NCBI GenBank assembly: GCA_903935335.1
Contig: CAIZRG010000049.1
Span: forward strand, 177,759-241,758
Source: Oligoflexia bacterium
GTDB taxonomy: Bacteria; Bdellovibrionota; UBA1018
Direction of reading: 5' to 3'
Length of the DNA stretch: 64,000 nt
Part shown: positions 35,699 to 44,133 of the stretch, in pieces
Numbering within the stretch: position 1 is the stretch's first letter
Layout of the letters: every line of letters starts with the position of its first letter
Notes under the pieces: model-generated
The model's database searches: none
Seen by the model: only the letters and a program-made list of their open reading frames with translations
Told to the model about the DNA's origin: nothing
Translations under genes and position numbers: made by a program

Positions 35699-38239
35699 TG
35701 GGTCAATCCCTGTAAATTTATCTAAATTACCTTTTTCTTCTCCAGTTAAAATATAATAATCAGGAAACTCTCCATTCAAAGCCATTAAAAGCTCGGAAGC
35801 ATTTGTTTCTGGAAAATGAAAATCTAAAAAAAGTTTCGTTTTTTCGAAATCTCGTCGATGCATTTCAAAATAAACTGGATCTGAAAAAATACGATACTTA
35901 AGCCCATAAGACTCAGCCGCACTTTTCCAGGCAAATCGAACAATAGGATGATCATCAACAAGAATGAAATCCAAAGGATTTATTTTTCCAAACTTAATAG
36001 GGATATTATGAGCTAATGTTTTTGGGAGTAGTCTTATTTTTGAAGCCCTACATGCTTTCAAAATAGAGGATTCATCCCAATGACTTGTCATAAGAACACT
36101 ATCTTGATTCAACTTGAGTGTATCAATGACCTGAATTCCTGTCTTTGAGTTCCCTCTCAACTCATAATCAACTAGAAACAAGTGATTGAGCTTTTTTTGT
36201 CCCTCTAGAAACTGCGACAATGATTTTTCTGTTTTAAAACTAAAATAGGGCAGTTGAGCTAATTTTGGATCAGAAACAAGACGAATCTTAAGGAGCTGAT
36301 GAATAGATTCATCATCATCCAAAACCACAATACTTTTCCCTTCATTTAAGCAAATTTCGCTGACTAGCCACTCAGGAGTTCCATAAGAAGGAAGCCGAAT
36401 GACTGCTTTTAGCCCCACAGGTTCCAACCTTAAAAAACTAAGAGAACCTCCAAAACGCTTCAATATCTCACGAGAAGATGCAATCCCAAGAGGCTTGGAT
36501 CGATGCTTCGTTGATTCATAATCCCCTGAGTTAAGTTGACTTAGTCTTTTTTCAGAAATAAATGCCCCATTATCTGAAATAGAAACTAAAGTCATTTGAT
36601 CCACTTGATCCAGCTCAATCGCTACTTTCCCAAAACTCCCTTTTCGAAGAATTTCATCTTTTGAGTTATTGACAAGATTGGAAACAATAGAACGAAAAGC
36701 GTCCAAACTAATCAGAATAAAACTATCCATTGTGTTTTTAGAAATACTCAAACTCAGGTCAATTTCAAGTTCGCTAAACTCAGCTTTTTTTAAATTTATA
36801 ATTTTTTCAAGTGCTCCAACAGTTGAATAGACTTTCATTTCTGTTTGAACAGTCTCTTCAGGTCTGAAATTGAGTCGATTCACCATATCAGAAATACTAT
36901 TTAAAGCTGTCCAAAGAGTTTCTCGGGCTCTATCCGTATTCAATTGAGGCAGGCCTATCATGGTTCTCATTGCACCTAATGGGGAAGCAATATCATGTGC
37001 AATTTGCTTTGCTATTTGGCCTCTGAGAGCATCTTTTTCAATCTTAATTTGATTCGCAATCGACTCAATCAACCTCTGGCCACGAAGATTAAATTTCTCA
37101 GCAGTTTGATTGTATTGATCAATAATCAAGTTCATCTCAGAGGAAAATGGAATTTTCTTCTCTATTTTTTTAAGAAGGATCCCTGGAGATCCGTCTGTAC
37201 CCACATCACTTACACGATTAGTTCCCATCAGAAAACTAATCTCCATAAATTTTGATGAGACATTAAAAGCCACCCAATTAGAAATAGTCCAGCAAATGAG
37301 GATAATTGTAAGAACAAGAGTGACATCAATAGCATTCTGAACTGAAAAAAACCGAAGGATCAGCAAAGCAAGTATAATGAGGACTGTGATCGCAAAAATA
37401 AGTAATGCCAAAGAAGCTCGAATACTCACCCAGCTTGACAATAATCCAGGTCTTGAAAAAATCATTTCACCATGAAGAAGTGAAATAAAAATAGTAATAA
37501 AAATTGCTCCAACGGTTATCGCCCAAAAATACTGAGCCATGGTCATTTGATCAAACTCACTTTGGACAATTTGATAGCGAGCAGCAAAATCAAAAGTTAA
37601 AAGAGCAACCAAAAGATGCAAAAAAATAAACTCAACTAAATCTGAGGATCGGAGACAATAAGTAAAGGCTATCCCAGCAACTAAGGCCGTCAAAACACTA
37701 TACAAAACCCCATTCACATACATAAAGTAGGGAAGCTTAGAAAAATACACCCCTTGTAATGGAATAATCAAATATCGGTACTGGAAAGCAAAATGGACCA
37801 ATGCTACTGCTAGCACTCCCAAAAAAACAAAAACTGATTGTTGATAAATTTTAAAATGAAAAATCAGGGAAGCAGCTAAAAAACCAAAAGTCAAAGTATA
37901 GCTGATCGCACAAAAATACCTATCCCGATAAACTTGAAAAGATTTTTCAAAAAAAGTCGTATTAAACCCAAATTCAGCAATAAAAAAACAAATCAAACCT
38001 AAAAGAACAGGTAAAAAAATTAAATTCTTAGTGGGGTCTTTGCTTGAAAACCAGTACCATCCAACGACTAAAACGGCACCCAATTCACACAGAGTTTGAT
38101 AAGTCACAATCCAGGATTTTCGACTCTCGCCTTGAAAAACCAAATAAATAACGACAGGAGCAACCAAGACCACCAGTGAAAAGAAGACCGAAAAAAGAAC
38201 AAGAGGATTCAATAAATAACTTATCATCCTATTTTCCAT
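35651..38239 (-). CDS. Membrane hybrid histidine kinase with two C-terminal receivers
   Basis: An 862-residue sensor. About nine hydrophobic segments fill residues 1-310, followed by a linker. The DHp domain has its phospho-accepting His in AHDIASPLGAM (near residue 415). The ATPase domain has an N box (IVSNLVNNSKDE, near 525), SISDNGAF and LGIASSREIL. Receiver 1 (about 635-750) has acceptor Asp in FLVDYELRG and Lys in LLPKT. Receiver 2 (about 755-862) has VDDHP and LFLDFHFPE. The C-terminus stops right after the receiver-2 Lys. It is last in a minus-strand signalling cluster, two bases after the DHp-like gene. Confidence 0.85.
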   Translation of the reverse strand: MENRMISYLLNPLVLFSVFFSLVVLVAPVVIYLVFQGESRKSWIVTYQTLCELGAVLVVGWYWFSSKDPTKNLIFLPVLLGLICFFIAEFGFNTTFFEKSFQVYRDRYFCAISYTLTFGFLAASLIFHFKIYQQSVFVFLGVLAVALVHFAFQYRYLIIPLQGVYFSKLPYFMYVNGVLYSVLTALVAGIAFTYCLRSSDLVEFIFLHLLVALLTFDFAARYQIVQSEFDQMTMAQYFWAITVGAIFITIFISLLHGEMIFSRPGLLSSWVSIRASLALLIFAITVLIILALLILRFFSVQNAIDVTLVLTIILICWTISNWVAFNVSSKFMEISFLMGTNRVSDVGTDGSPGILLKKIEKKIPFSSEMNLIIDQYNQTAEKFNLRGQRLIESIANQIKIEKDALRGQIAKQIAHDIASPLGAMRTMIGLPQLNTDRARETLWTALNSISDMVNRLNFRPEETVQTEMKVYSTVGALEKIINLKKAEFSELEIDLSLSISKNTMDSFILISLDAFRSIVSNLVNNSKDEILRKGSFGKVAIELDQVDQMTLVSISDNGAFISEKRLSQLNSGDYESTKHRSKPLGIASSREILKRFGGSLSFLRLEPVGLKAVIRLPSYGTPEWLVSEICLNEGKSIVVLDDDESIHQLLKIRLVSDPKLAQLPYFSFKTEKSLSQFLEGQKKLNHLFLVDYELRGNSKTGIQVIDTLKLNQDSVLMTSHWDESSILKACRASKIRLLPKTLAHNIPIKFGKINPLDFILVDDHPIVRFAWKSAAESYGLKYRIFSDPVYFEMHRRDFEKTKLFLDFHFPETNASELLMALNGEFPDYYILTGEEKGNLDKFTGIDPSRIIWGKTFPSHFFC

Positions 38240-38241
38240 AT

Positions 38242-38628
38242 TTATTTTCTACAATCCCCTTTGAAAGGAGTGGACTGTATTGCTTCATAAATAGCTTTTA
38301 CCCAACCCACTTCCTGAGAAAAACCATCTAAATCAACTTCAATTTTATCCAATGCTTTTTTCATCTCTTGCCATTCGAGAGGACTGGGTGAAGTCAACAT
38401 CGACTTAAGGCCCGCAGAAAAGATCAAAATTTGGTTAAAAATCATATTAATTTCATGAGAAGTCTTTCTCTTTAGAATCATTTCAACTTTCGGAATCCTG
38501 AGAGTTACTTCAAAGTCATCATTGGATTCACCATTGGATTCAATGGGTTTATAAAAAACTTGAGCTTTGTACTTCAGGGCTAAATTCATTTTTATTAAAC
38601 TCCTTGCTTTCTCATTCTCATTTAACAA
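38242..38628 (-). CDS. Small protein with histidine-kinase H-box-like helix
   Basis: A 128-residue soluble protein I cannot assign to a family. The middle segment TSHEINMIFNQILIFSAGL resembles the H-box helix of a histidine kinase (SHEIRxPL-type), and a second predicted helix follows (WQEMKKALDKIEVDL). There is no ATPase domain. This would suit a phosphotransfer or dimerisation partner. It sits between a lone receiver gene and the hybrid kinase, all on the minus strand and closely spaced, which supports a phosphorelay role, but a catalytic His is only a guess. Confidence 0.5.
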   Translation of the reverse strand: MLNENEKARSLIKMNLALKYKAQVFYKPIESNGESNDDFEVTLRIPKVEMILKRKTSHEINMIFNQILIFSAGLKSMLTSPSPLEWQEMKKALDKIEVDLDGFSQEVGWVKAIYEAIQSTPFKGDCRK

Positions 38629-38649
38629 TAAAAATTTTCAAATTTTTAT

Positions 38650-39072
38650 TCATCTCTTTTCTAATGAACTTGTTGAGTTTAAAAAATCATAGAAAGGTCT
38701 ATTAAAACGCAAATTCATTTGGCTCAAAACATCTCTACAAATCGACTTTGATTTGACAATATAACTCGACGCTCCCAGGGCAAGTGCTTCGCTGATTTTC
38801 TGATCATCATCGCCATGTGTCACTAAAACAATAAACAGAAAAGGGAACTCTTGAAGATAACTCGGAATAAATTTTGAGCTATTTGGAAATTGAGGACCGA
38901 GATTATGGTCCAATAAAAGAGCATGAAAACACTTTGTTCTAAGAAGACTGAAACTATCTTCAATAGAAGAACAAAGTTCTACTTCAAAACAATCCCTCAA
39001 ACCTCTGACTAGGGTGTGCTGAGTGATAAAATCCTGATCGTCTACTGACAAAATTCTCAACTTTGACACCAA
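38650..39072 (-). CDS. Single-domain response regulator
   Basis: A 140-residue receiver domain with nothing attached except a short tail. The acidic pair is SVDDQD, the phospho-accepting Asp is in LLLDHNLGP, the Thr is in VLVTHGDDD and the Lys is in YIVKSKS. CheY-like proteins of this type act as phosphorelay shuttles or bind targets directly. A CRP-type palindrome lies about 90 bases upstream. Confidence 0.85.
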   Translation of the reverse strand: MVSKLRILSVDDQDFITQHTLVRGLRDCFEVELCSSIEDSFSLLRTKCFHALLLDHNLGPQFPNSSKFIPSYLQEFPFLFIVLVTHGDDDQKISEALALGASSYIVKSKSICRDVLSQMNLRFNRPFYDFLNSTSSLEKR

Positions 39073-39159
39073 AACTCCACTTTTGCTGAACTAAGAAGAA
39101 AAATACCTACAGATTCGAACTATTTTCGGCTGCTTTTGGTCAATTAAACTCTATTTTTG

Positions 39160-39175
39160 AGTGATTTTAATCACA
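39160..39175. promoter_or_regulatory. CRP/FNR-type palindromic operator candidate
   Basis: AGTGATTTTAATCACA has the GTGA-N6-TCAC half-site layout of the CRP/FNR family. It lies between the divergently spaced receiver start (39072) and the end of the sigma-54-type activator gene (39231), in a 158-base AT-rich gap that likely carries the promoter of the 38650-35651 genes. Confidence 0.4.
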
Positions 39176-39230
39176 AGTTCAGAGTATTATCAACAGAATT
39201 CGTAGTTTTTTAAAATTCTAGCATAACACT

Positions 39231-40727
39231 TCAATCCTGGATAAGCTTTTTCTCTTTTAACCGTCTTAAAGTAATTGAAACTGTACTTCTTGCTATTTGA
39301 AGTTTTTTAGCAAGAAGTCTCAAGCTTTGTTTTTTATTGTTCTTGATTGCCATTTCCCTATGATTTCTGTAGATTTCTAAAAATAGAAGATCTGATAAAT
39401 CATTAAAAGAGATGGGAGTTTCGTCAGAATAAGGGACTGAAATTTTTCCACAACTTTGGCTTTTAGAAAAGATCTCAGCTTCTTTCTTTTCAAGCTGGGG
39501 CTTTAAATGGGTCTGATAGGCCCCTTGAAGGTCTTGCCAGATATTGTCTGGAATGGAAAGCGGAGTTAAAAGTTGATCAATCTTAAACTCTGTCATCGCT
39601 TTTACTGTATTTCTCAACTGTCGAACATTTCCCTCAGTCCAAGAATATTGAGATAAAACTCGAATCGCAGGCAAAGTCATCTCATAAGGTCCCCCAACCA
39701 AAGTTTCACAAAAATGGCGAATCAGATCTTTAATTTCTTCGGGTCTTTCTCTTAAAGGAGGTAGTTTAATCTCAGCCTCACGAATTCTTTGCCATAAATC
39801 GAGACGAAACCTTCCAACTCTTACTAATTCTTCAATGGGCTCATTGCTAGCTGAAATAAGCTTGAAGTCAATCAGCTTCGGTTTAGTATCACCTAATTTT
39901 CTAATTTGTTTGGACTCCAAGGTTCGAAGCAAAGCTGCTTGAGCAGGTGCTGAGAGCATTGAAACTTCATCTAAAAAAATCCAACCCCCATGAGATGCTT
40001 CAAACAAACCCTGCTTGTTTTGCATAGCCCCCGTAAAAGAGCCTTTAGTGTACCCAAAGAGTTCACTCTCAAGAAGTGTGGGTGCAATTTCAGCACAGTT
40101 TACTCGAATAAACGGAATCTCAGGCGACAAGAACGACTCAATAAGATCCGCAACGACCTCCTTTCCAGTCCCAGACTCTCCCTCCACATAGATTGCTGAA
40201 ACAGCAGAACTACAAAGAAGAGGAATTCTTGATCGGATCGTGCTTAAAGTCTGTCCGACAATTTTAGGCGCTTTTCGAAGACTGTGAGTTTCACATCCTG
40301 TTGTTTCTTGAGGAAGACCTCCCTTTTTTAGCCGTGCTAGATGAAACGCCTGATGAAGTCTAAAGCTAAGATGGTTTGAATCAGAGGTTTTAGAAATAAA
40401 ATCGTCTGCTCCAGCAGCAAGAGCCCCTGTTATCGTTTGAATGTCTTCTAAAATGGAGAGTAAAACAATAATCAGACTAGGAAACTTGGCACGAAACTCT
40501 TTGGCAAGAGAAATCCCGTTCATGCCCGGATGATTGAGATCAATATCAAGAAGGAGTAAGTCTGGCAGCGAACCTTTTTCTATTCTTCTTTTGAATTCAG
40601 AAACTTCTAAATAAGACTCTAAAATGAATTTTCCAGCAACAGAATCTTCCTCAAGAACCCTCTTGAGATTCCGAATGTCAAGTGCATTGTCATCTAAGTG
40701 AACAACACGAATAGGAAATAAGTTCAT
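39231..40727 (-). CDS. Sigma-54-type response regulator with winged-helix-like C-terminus
   Basis: A 498-residue activator. The receiver (1-125) has DD, acceptor Asp in LLLLDIDLNHPG and Lys in FISKTSD. The AAA+ domain has Walker A GESGTGKE, the sigma-54 contact loop GSFTGA, Walker B GWIFLDEVSM and the RLDLWQRI arginine region. The C-terminal domain is not Fis-like. It reads RLLAKKLQIARSTVSITLRRLKEKKLIQD, more like a winged helix. The gene is upstream of the lone receiver, DHp-like and hybrid-kinase genes and is probably their output. Confidence 0.87.
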   Translation of the reverse strand: MNLFPIRVVHLDDNALDIRNLKRVLEEDSVAGKFILESYLEVSEFKRRIEKGSLPDLLLLDIDLNHPGMNGISLAKEFRAKFPSLIIVLLSILEDIQTITGALAAGADDFISKTSDSNHLSFRLHQAFHLARLKKGGLPQETTGCETHSLRKAPKIVGQTLSTIRSRIPLLCSSAVSAIYVEGESGTGKEVVADLIESFLSPEIPFIRVNCAEIAPTLLESELFGYTKGSFTGAMQNKQGLFEASHGGWIFLDEVSMLSAPAQAALLRTLESKQIRKLGDTKPKLIDFKLISASNEPIEELVRVGRFRLDLWQRIREAEIKLPPLRERPEEIKDLIRHFCETLVGGPYEMTLPAIRVLSQYSWTEGNVRQLRNTVKAMTEFKIDQLLTPLSIPDNIWQDLQGAYQTHLKPQLEKKEAEIFSKSQSCGKISVPYSDETPISFNDLSDLLFLEIYRNHREMAIKNNKKQSLRLLAKKLQIARSTVSITLRRLKEKKLIQD

Positions 40728-40829
40728 AAACGAATTTTTTGAATCTTTTATTTTTATCCTTTTTAAAAAAATATTTTCTATAAAAATCTCTTATTTTTTT
40801 AGATAAGAAACGAAAAAGTTACTTAAACG

Positions 40830-40873
40830 AATTAAGCCCGTGGACTTAACTTAACCCGTGGATTAGCTTAATT
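40830..40873. repeat. Inverted repeat enclosing a direct repeat
   Basis: AATTAAGC (40830-40837) is the exact reverse complement of GCTTAATT (40866-40873). Between them CCCGTGGA occurs twice, 20 bases apart, each next to TTAA sequences. It lies about 100 bases upstream of the sigma-54-type activator start and could be a paired operator. Confidence 0.5.
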
Positions 40874-41283
40874 AGAAAACCGTGTTCTCAAATTCCATAG
40901 CTCTATGGTCTTTCGATTTTCTTTAACTGAATTCTGCAATTTTTATCCAAATTTGCAAAGCTCCTTTTTCATTTCTTATCTAAGCCGTACAATACTTTTA
41001 TTAAGCAATCTCTGTGCCACTTCTCTTAATTTTCTTTAAGAAAGATAAAATTTCCTTCGTGTGGCTAAAAAACCTTATATTTTCAAAACATTCTTTGATT
41101 CCTACTATAAAAATAAATTTTTCACAGAAGACTGAAAGAAGCCTAAAACCCTGAGTAAAAATGGAACTCACCCAAATAAACCTTTGAGTGGCCTGATTTT
41201 AAATACTTTTTTGGCTTGTTTTTCATCCACAGCTTGAATTTGTATGAATTTCCTTCTCTTCTTCAACCTTTTCGATTAATAAA

Positions 41284-41295
41284 GGGGGGGGGGGG
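41284..41295 (+). repeat. G12 homopolymer upstream of the small DHp-like gene
   Basis: Twelve consecutive G bases, ending 44 bases before the ATG at 41340. The position is suited to changing promoter spacing or leader structure by slippage. Confidence 0.9.
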
Positions 41296-41339
41296 TATTC
41301 ATTACCCAAGACGCTACGTTGAAAGAAGATCCTTTTGCC

Positions 41340-41579
41340 ATGGCTAAACCAAGTTTAACACCTTTGATTCCGACAAGTCGACACGATATTTTAGGTGCTC
41401 TTCGCACCCTAGATCTTCTTATTCTAGAAATTGAATCCGGATACCGCTTTGATGACTGTTTTGCTGAAAAAATAATCGATCAATCGAAACAAGCTAAATC
41501 CACCCTAGAAAAATACTATCTTCAAAACCTTTCAGAAGAAGAAAAAAAGGTAACTAGAAATCAATTAGAAAATTCGTAG
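41340..41579 (+). CDS. 79-residue protein with H-box-like motif
   Basis: Short soluble protein, mostly helical by composition. Residues 13-30 read SRHDILGALRTLDLLILE, close in pattern to the H-box of the hybrid kinase at 35651 (HDIASPLGAMRTM). A second helix with KQAKSTLEKYY follows. There is no ATPase domain. I infer a possible stand-alone phosphotransfer or kinase-docking protein. The ATG at 41340 is chosen; a TTG at 41319 would add seven residues. A strong terminator hairpin follows its stop, which supports a real transcript. Confidence 0.5.
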   Translation: MAKPSLTPLIPTSRHDILGALRTLDLLILEIESGYRFDDCFAEKIIDQSKQAKSTLEKYYLQNLSEEEKKVTRNQLENS

Positions 41580-41603
41580 CAATCTCCTCGAGTGCTTGAA
41601 AAC

Positions 41604-41647
41604 TAAGAAAGAAACCCCAACCTATTGCTGAAGGGGTTTCTTTCTTA
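41604..41647. terminator. Bidirectional terminator hairpin
   Basis: A perfect 15-base stem, TAAGAAAGAAACCCC (41604-41618) with its complement at 41633-41647, and a 14-base loop. It lies between the convergent small gene and atpE, and T-rich flanks on both sides suit termination in both directions. Confidence 0.85.
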
Positions 41648-41652
41648 CAAAA

Positions 41653-41964
41653 CTAAGTTTTGATTTTAAAGAATGCAACTACGAATGCATAAAGAACAAG
41701 AGACTCAATCAGAGCTAATCCAACAATCATTGGAATAAAAATCTTCTTCTGAGCAGAAGGATTGCGTCCAATCGCTTCTAACCCAGCACAAGAAGTTTTT
41801 CCCTGAGCTAAAGCCCCTCCAAAAGCTGCGACTCCAATAGCTAAAGCAGCTCCCAGCGAAGCATATGGGTCTACATGGCTCACTTCTTCAGAGGCCATTG
41901 CCACCGTGGCGATCAAGTTCGCCATTAAAATTCCAAAAAACCACAGACAATTGCGAAATCTCAT
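41653..41964 (-). CDS. atpE: ATP synthase F0 subunit c, with signal-like N-terminus
   Basis: Two-helix rotor subunit of F-type ATP synthase. The polar loop GRNPSA and the ion-binding Glu87 are present. Next to it are Gln54, Ser88 and Tyr92, the positions used for sodium coordination in Na+-type c rings (Q, ES, Y). A hydrophobic N-terminal extension (CLWFFGILMANLIATVAMA) before SEE looks like a cleavable signal. I use the ATG at 41964 (103 residues); another ATG lies 12 bases upstream. It follows atpB closely. The remaining ATP synthase genes are outside the window. Confidence 0.93.
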   Translation of the reverse strand: MRFRNCLWFFGILMANLIATVAMASEEVSHVDPYASLGAALAIGVAAFGGALAQGKTSCAGLEAIGRNPSAQKKIFIPMIVGLALIESLVLYAFVVAFFKIKT

Positions 41965-41985
41965 TTCCAATTCCATCCTTTCTAT

Positions 41986-42699
41986 TTAATGATCATGTGA
42001 TGTCGATAGTGATATATAGACCATCGTCATCAAACAAAAGACGAAGGCCTGCATAAAGGCCACAAACACTCCCAAACCGTAAAAAATTACAGGAAGAAGG
42101 TATGGAACCAATCCGCTAAAAATCCCCAATACAATATGGTCTCCTAATATATTTCCGCGTAAGCGAAGAGCAAGAGACAAAGGCCGAAAGACGTGAGACG
42201 CAAGCTCAATCAGTAACATCAACGGCGCTAGCCAAGAAATAGGGCCCAAGAAATGCTTCATGTAACTCAAGCCATGAGCTTTAAAGCCCACATAATTATA
42301 ATAAATAAAAACAAAAATCCCCAGAGCCAAGGTAGCATTCATATTATCGGTAGGAGGTAAAAAACCAGGCAAAAGACCAACTAAATTTGAAACAAAAATA
42401 AAAACAAAAAGCGTTCCAATCACTGGAAAATAAAGGGGAGCATCATGAGCACCAATAACAGATTCTGTCAATTGATACAGACTTTCAGCCACCATTTCAA
42501 AGAAATTCCGGTAAGTCAGTTTTGAGTCAGGAATAATGGCCGAATTTTCCTCTTTCATAACTGTAATCAGCTGACTTCTGGCTACATAAGTCATCACCAC
42601 GAGACCCACAGCAATCAGAAGCGACATCCCTACATGGTTGGGAACATTCCTCAAATAAGGAATGTGAGATAAAAAGTTAAAACTATTCTCTTCATGCAT
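41986..42699 (-). CDS. atpB: ATP synthase F0 subunit a
   Basis: Membrane stator subunit forming the ion half-channels, 237 residues, about six hydrophobic segments. The essential Arg is in SLALRLRGNILGDH, and the last helix motif AFMQAFVFCLMTMVYISLS is typical. It ends in a His/Asp tail. It is upstream of atpE with a short gap, so the two form a small atpBE operon transcribed leftwards. Confidence 0.95.
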   Translation of the reverse strand: MHEENSFNFLSHIPYLRNVPNHVGMSLLIAVGLVVMTYVARSQLITVMKEENSAIIPDSKLTYRNFFEMVAESLYQLTESVIGAHDAPLYFPVIGTLFVFIFVSNLVGLLPGFLPPTDNMNATLALGIFVFIYYNYVGFKAHGLSYMKHFLGPISWLAPLMLLIELASHVFRPLSLALRLRGNILGDHIVLGIFSGLVPYLLPVIFYGLGVFVAFMQAFVFCLMTMVYISLSTSHDH

Positions 42700-44133
42700 T
42701 TGGCATTATCTAACAGAAATCAAATCAAATGTCCTAGCCAAACTGAGTCAAAGAATGCCAAAATTGACCTCGAAGGGGAAATTTTGCCCAAAATTTATTT
42801 ATACGCATCGCATTAAAATGCAAAACCCATGAATCAAACGTGACCATTCCAGAAAATTTTCCGATCTGATGAAAACTAAAAGCCTGCGGGTAGGCTAAAA
42901 GCAAAAAACGAGTCTCTCTCATAGAGGGCAGTCTCTCTGAGGCAAAAAACATCGTAAAATCTATAAACATACCTGAAGTAAATAAGTTTAATTTATGAAA
43001 ATTAAGAATGACTCATTTATTTTATGTTTAATAAATTTAACTTTTTTAAATTTTATAGCAGTTCTTTCTTCTAGGGAAGGAGTTCCCTTGGATACACCTA
43101 AAATTGGTCATAAAAAATGCTATTAAATCGCCTTATGTCGACCAAGAGATGCTGACAAAGTTTAAAAATTTGACCGTAATTTGGAGTATAAGAAGTTACT
43201 TTCAACTCATTCTGAAGCAAGGCGGCAAGTCGGTCCAAGTACTGCAATTTTATGTTGTTGAACGTTTGGGAATTTTTTACCCAATCCAAATGAATAGACA
43301 GGATAAAGAAATATTATAGTTAAACAAAATCTCCATTTATACTTTTTTTTCCTCATAAGTGTTTGATGACTCAAATTTGAGCAATATTTATGCCAGGATC
43401 ATTTTAAAATCTTTGAGATGTAATTAGTCTTCAGACAAAATTAGGCAATCTCATATAAAAACCACGTACTGGTGCCTTAGCTAAACAAGCAAAAAACAGT
43501 AAACCTTCAGAATTAGAACAAAAGAGTTCATTTTCTCATTTTTAAACAACTCTAAAACCAAGAAGACATTCATAAATTTAGAAATCTGAACGTTGTGTTC
43601 ATTTTTATAAACAATTCAAATTAGAACCAATGTTTTAAAACTCTAAGGGTCTTTGAACGGTTCTTTTTGTTGACCAAGAAACAATGGGTTTCCTTCATTG
43701 AAATTTATAGTAGTCTCTATTCTTTTCTCTCTTTGGATTGAACAAAGACTTGCGTGCTTTTCTCATGTCAGTGGTATCTATTTACTCAGCCTGACCGCAA
43801 TCGGTTTGTCCTCTTTAAGAGGTGATTCTAAAACATTACCCAGTCTATGATTTTTTATTGGCCTTGCAGTACCTGTTGCGATTGCCCTCATGGTCTTTGG
43901 TCTTCAGTTTAGAAATCTCTTAGTACTACCTTCAAGGTTTTACTTCTATCTTGGTTCGCTTTGTCATGACGGTAACTTTTTCAGAAAAGCTTGGTTCAAC
44001 TTCTTCCAAGATTGCAGAACAGCTGACTGAAATTTGTATCTGAATGGTAAGTTTTTTCGTCTATAGTCGTTTCTATTGAGAACTAGGCTTGTATGGTTTC
44101 ATAAAAATAGAGTTGAAGGATAGATTGCGAAAC
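42700..44133. other. Long region without convincing genes, partly decayed
   Basis: About 1.4 kb between atpB and the sensor kinase. Only short frames without homology or good ribosome sites occur, the longest being a 78-codon minus-strand frame at 42734-42970. The right part (43731-44030) carries a membrane-protein remnant listed separately. The atpB promoter should lie in the left part. The rest looks like degraded DNA. Confidence 0.6.
43731..44030 (+). pseudogene. Remnant of a polytopic membrane protein (DUF819-like)
   Basis: One frame reads LSLTAIGLSSLRGDS, then hits an in-frame TGA at 43848, then continues FFIGLAVPVAIALMVFGLQFRNLLVLPSRFYFYLGSL before a stop at 44028. The segment VPVAIALMVFGLQFRNLL resembles the PLAIPLLLFxADLRRL region of DUF819 membrane proteins. 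No start codon or full length remains. The family match is from memory of the motif and needs a search. Confidence 0.35.

Larger units (their letters stand above)
40728..41339. other. Intergenic AT-rich region with repeat and G12 tract
   Basis: Contains no gene I can support. It holds an inverted repeat (40830-40873) enclosing two copies of CCCGTGGA, several A/T runs and a G12 homopolymer. It must contain the promoter of the minus-strand activator gene and of the small plus-strand gene at 41340. Confidence 0.6.

Noticed and set aside
42734..42970. 78-codon minus-strand frame upstream of atpB
   Set aside because: No recognised motif, poorly placed ribosome site, and located where the atpB promoter should be; not supported as a gene.
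43098..43319. Short overlapping frames on both strands in the decayed region
   Set aside because: Neither shows family motifs, a ribosome site or a plausible length.
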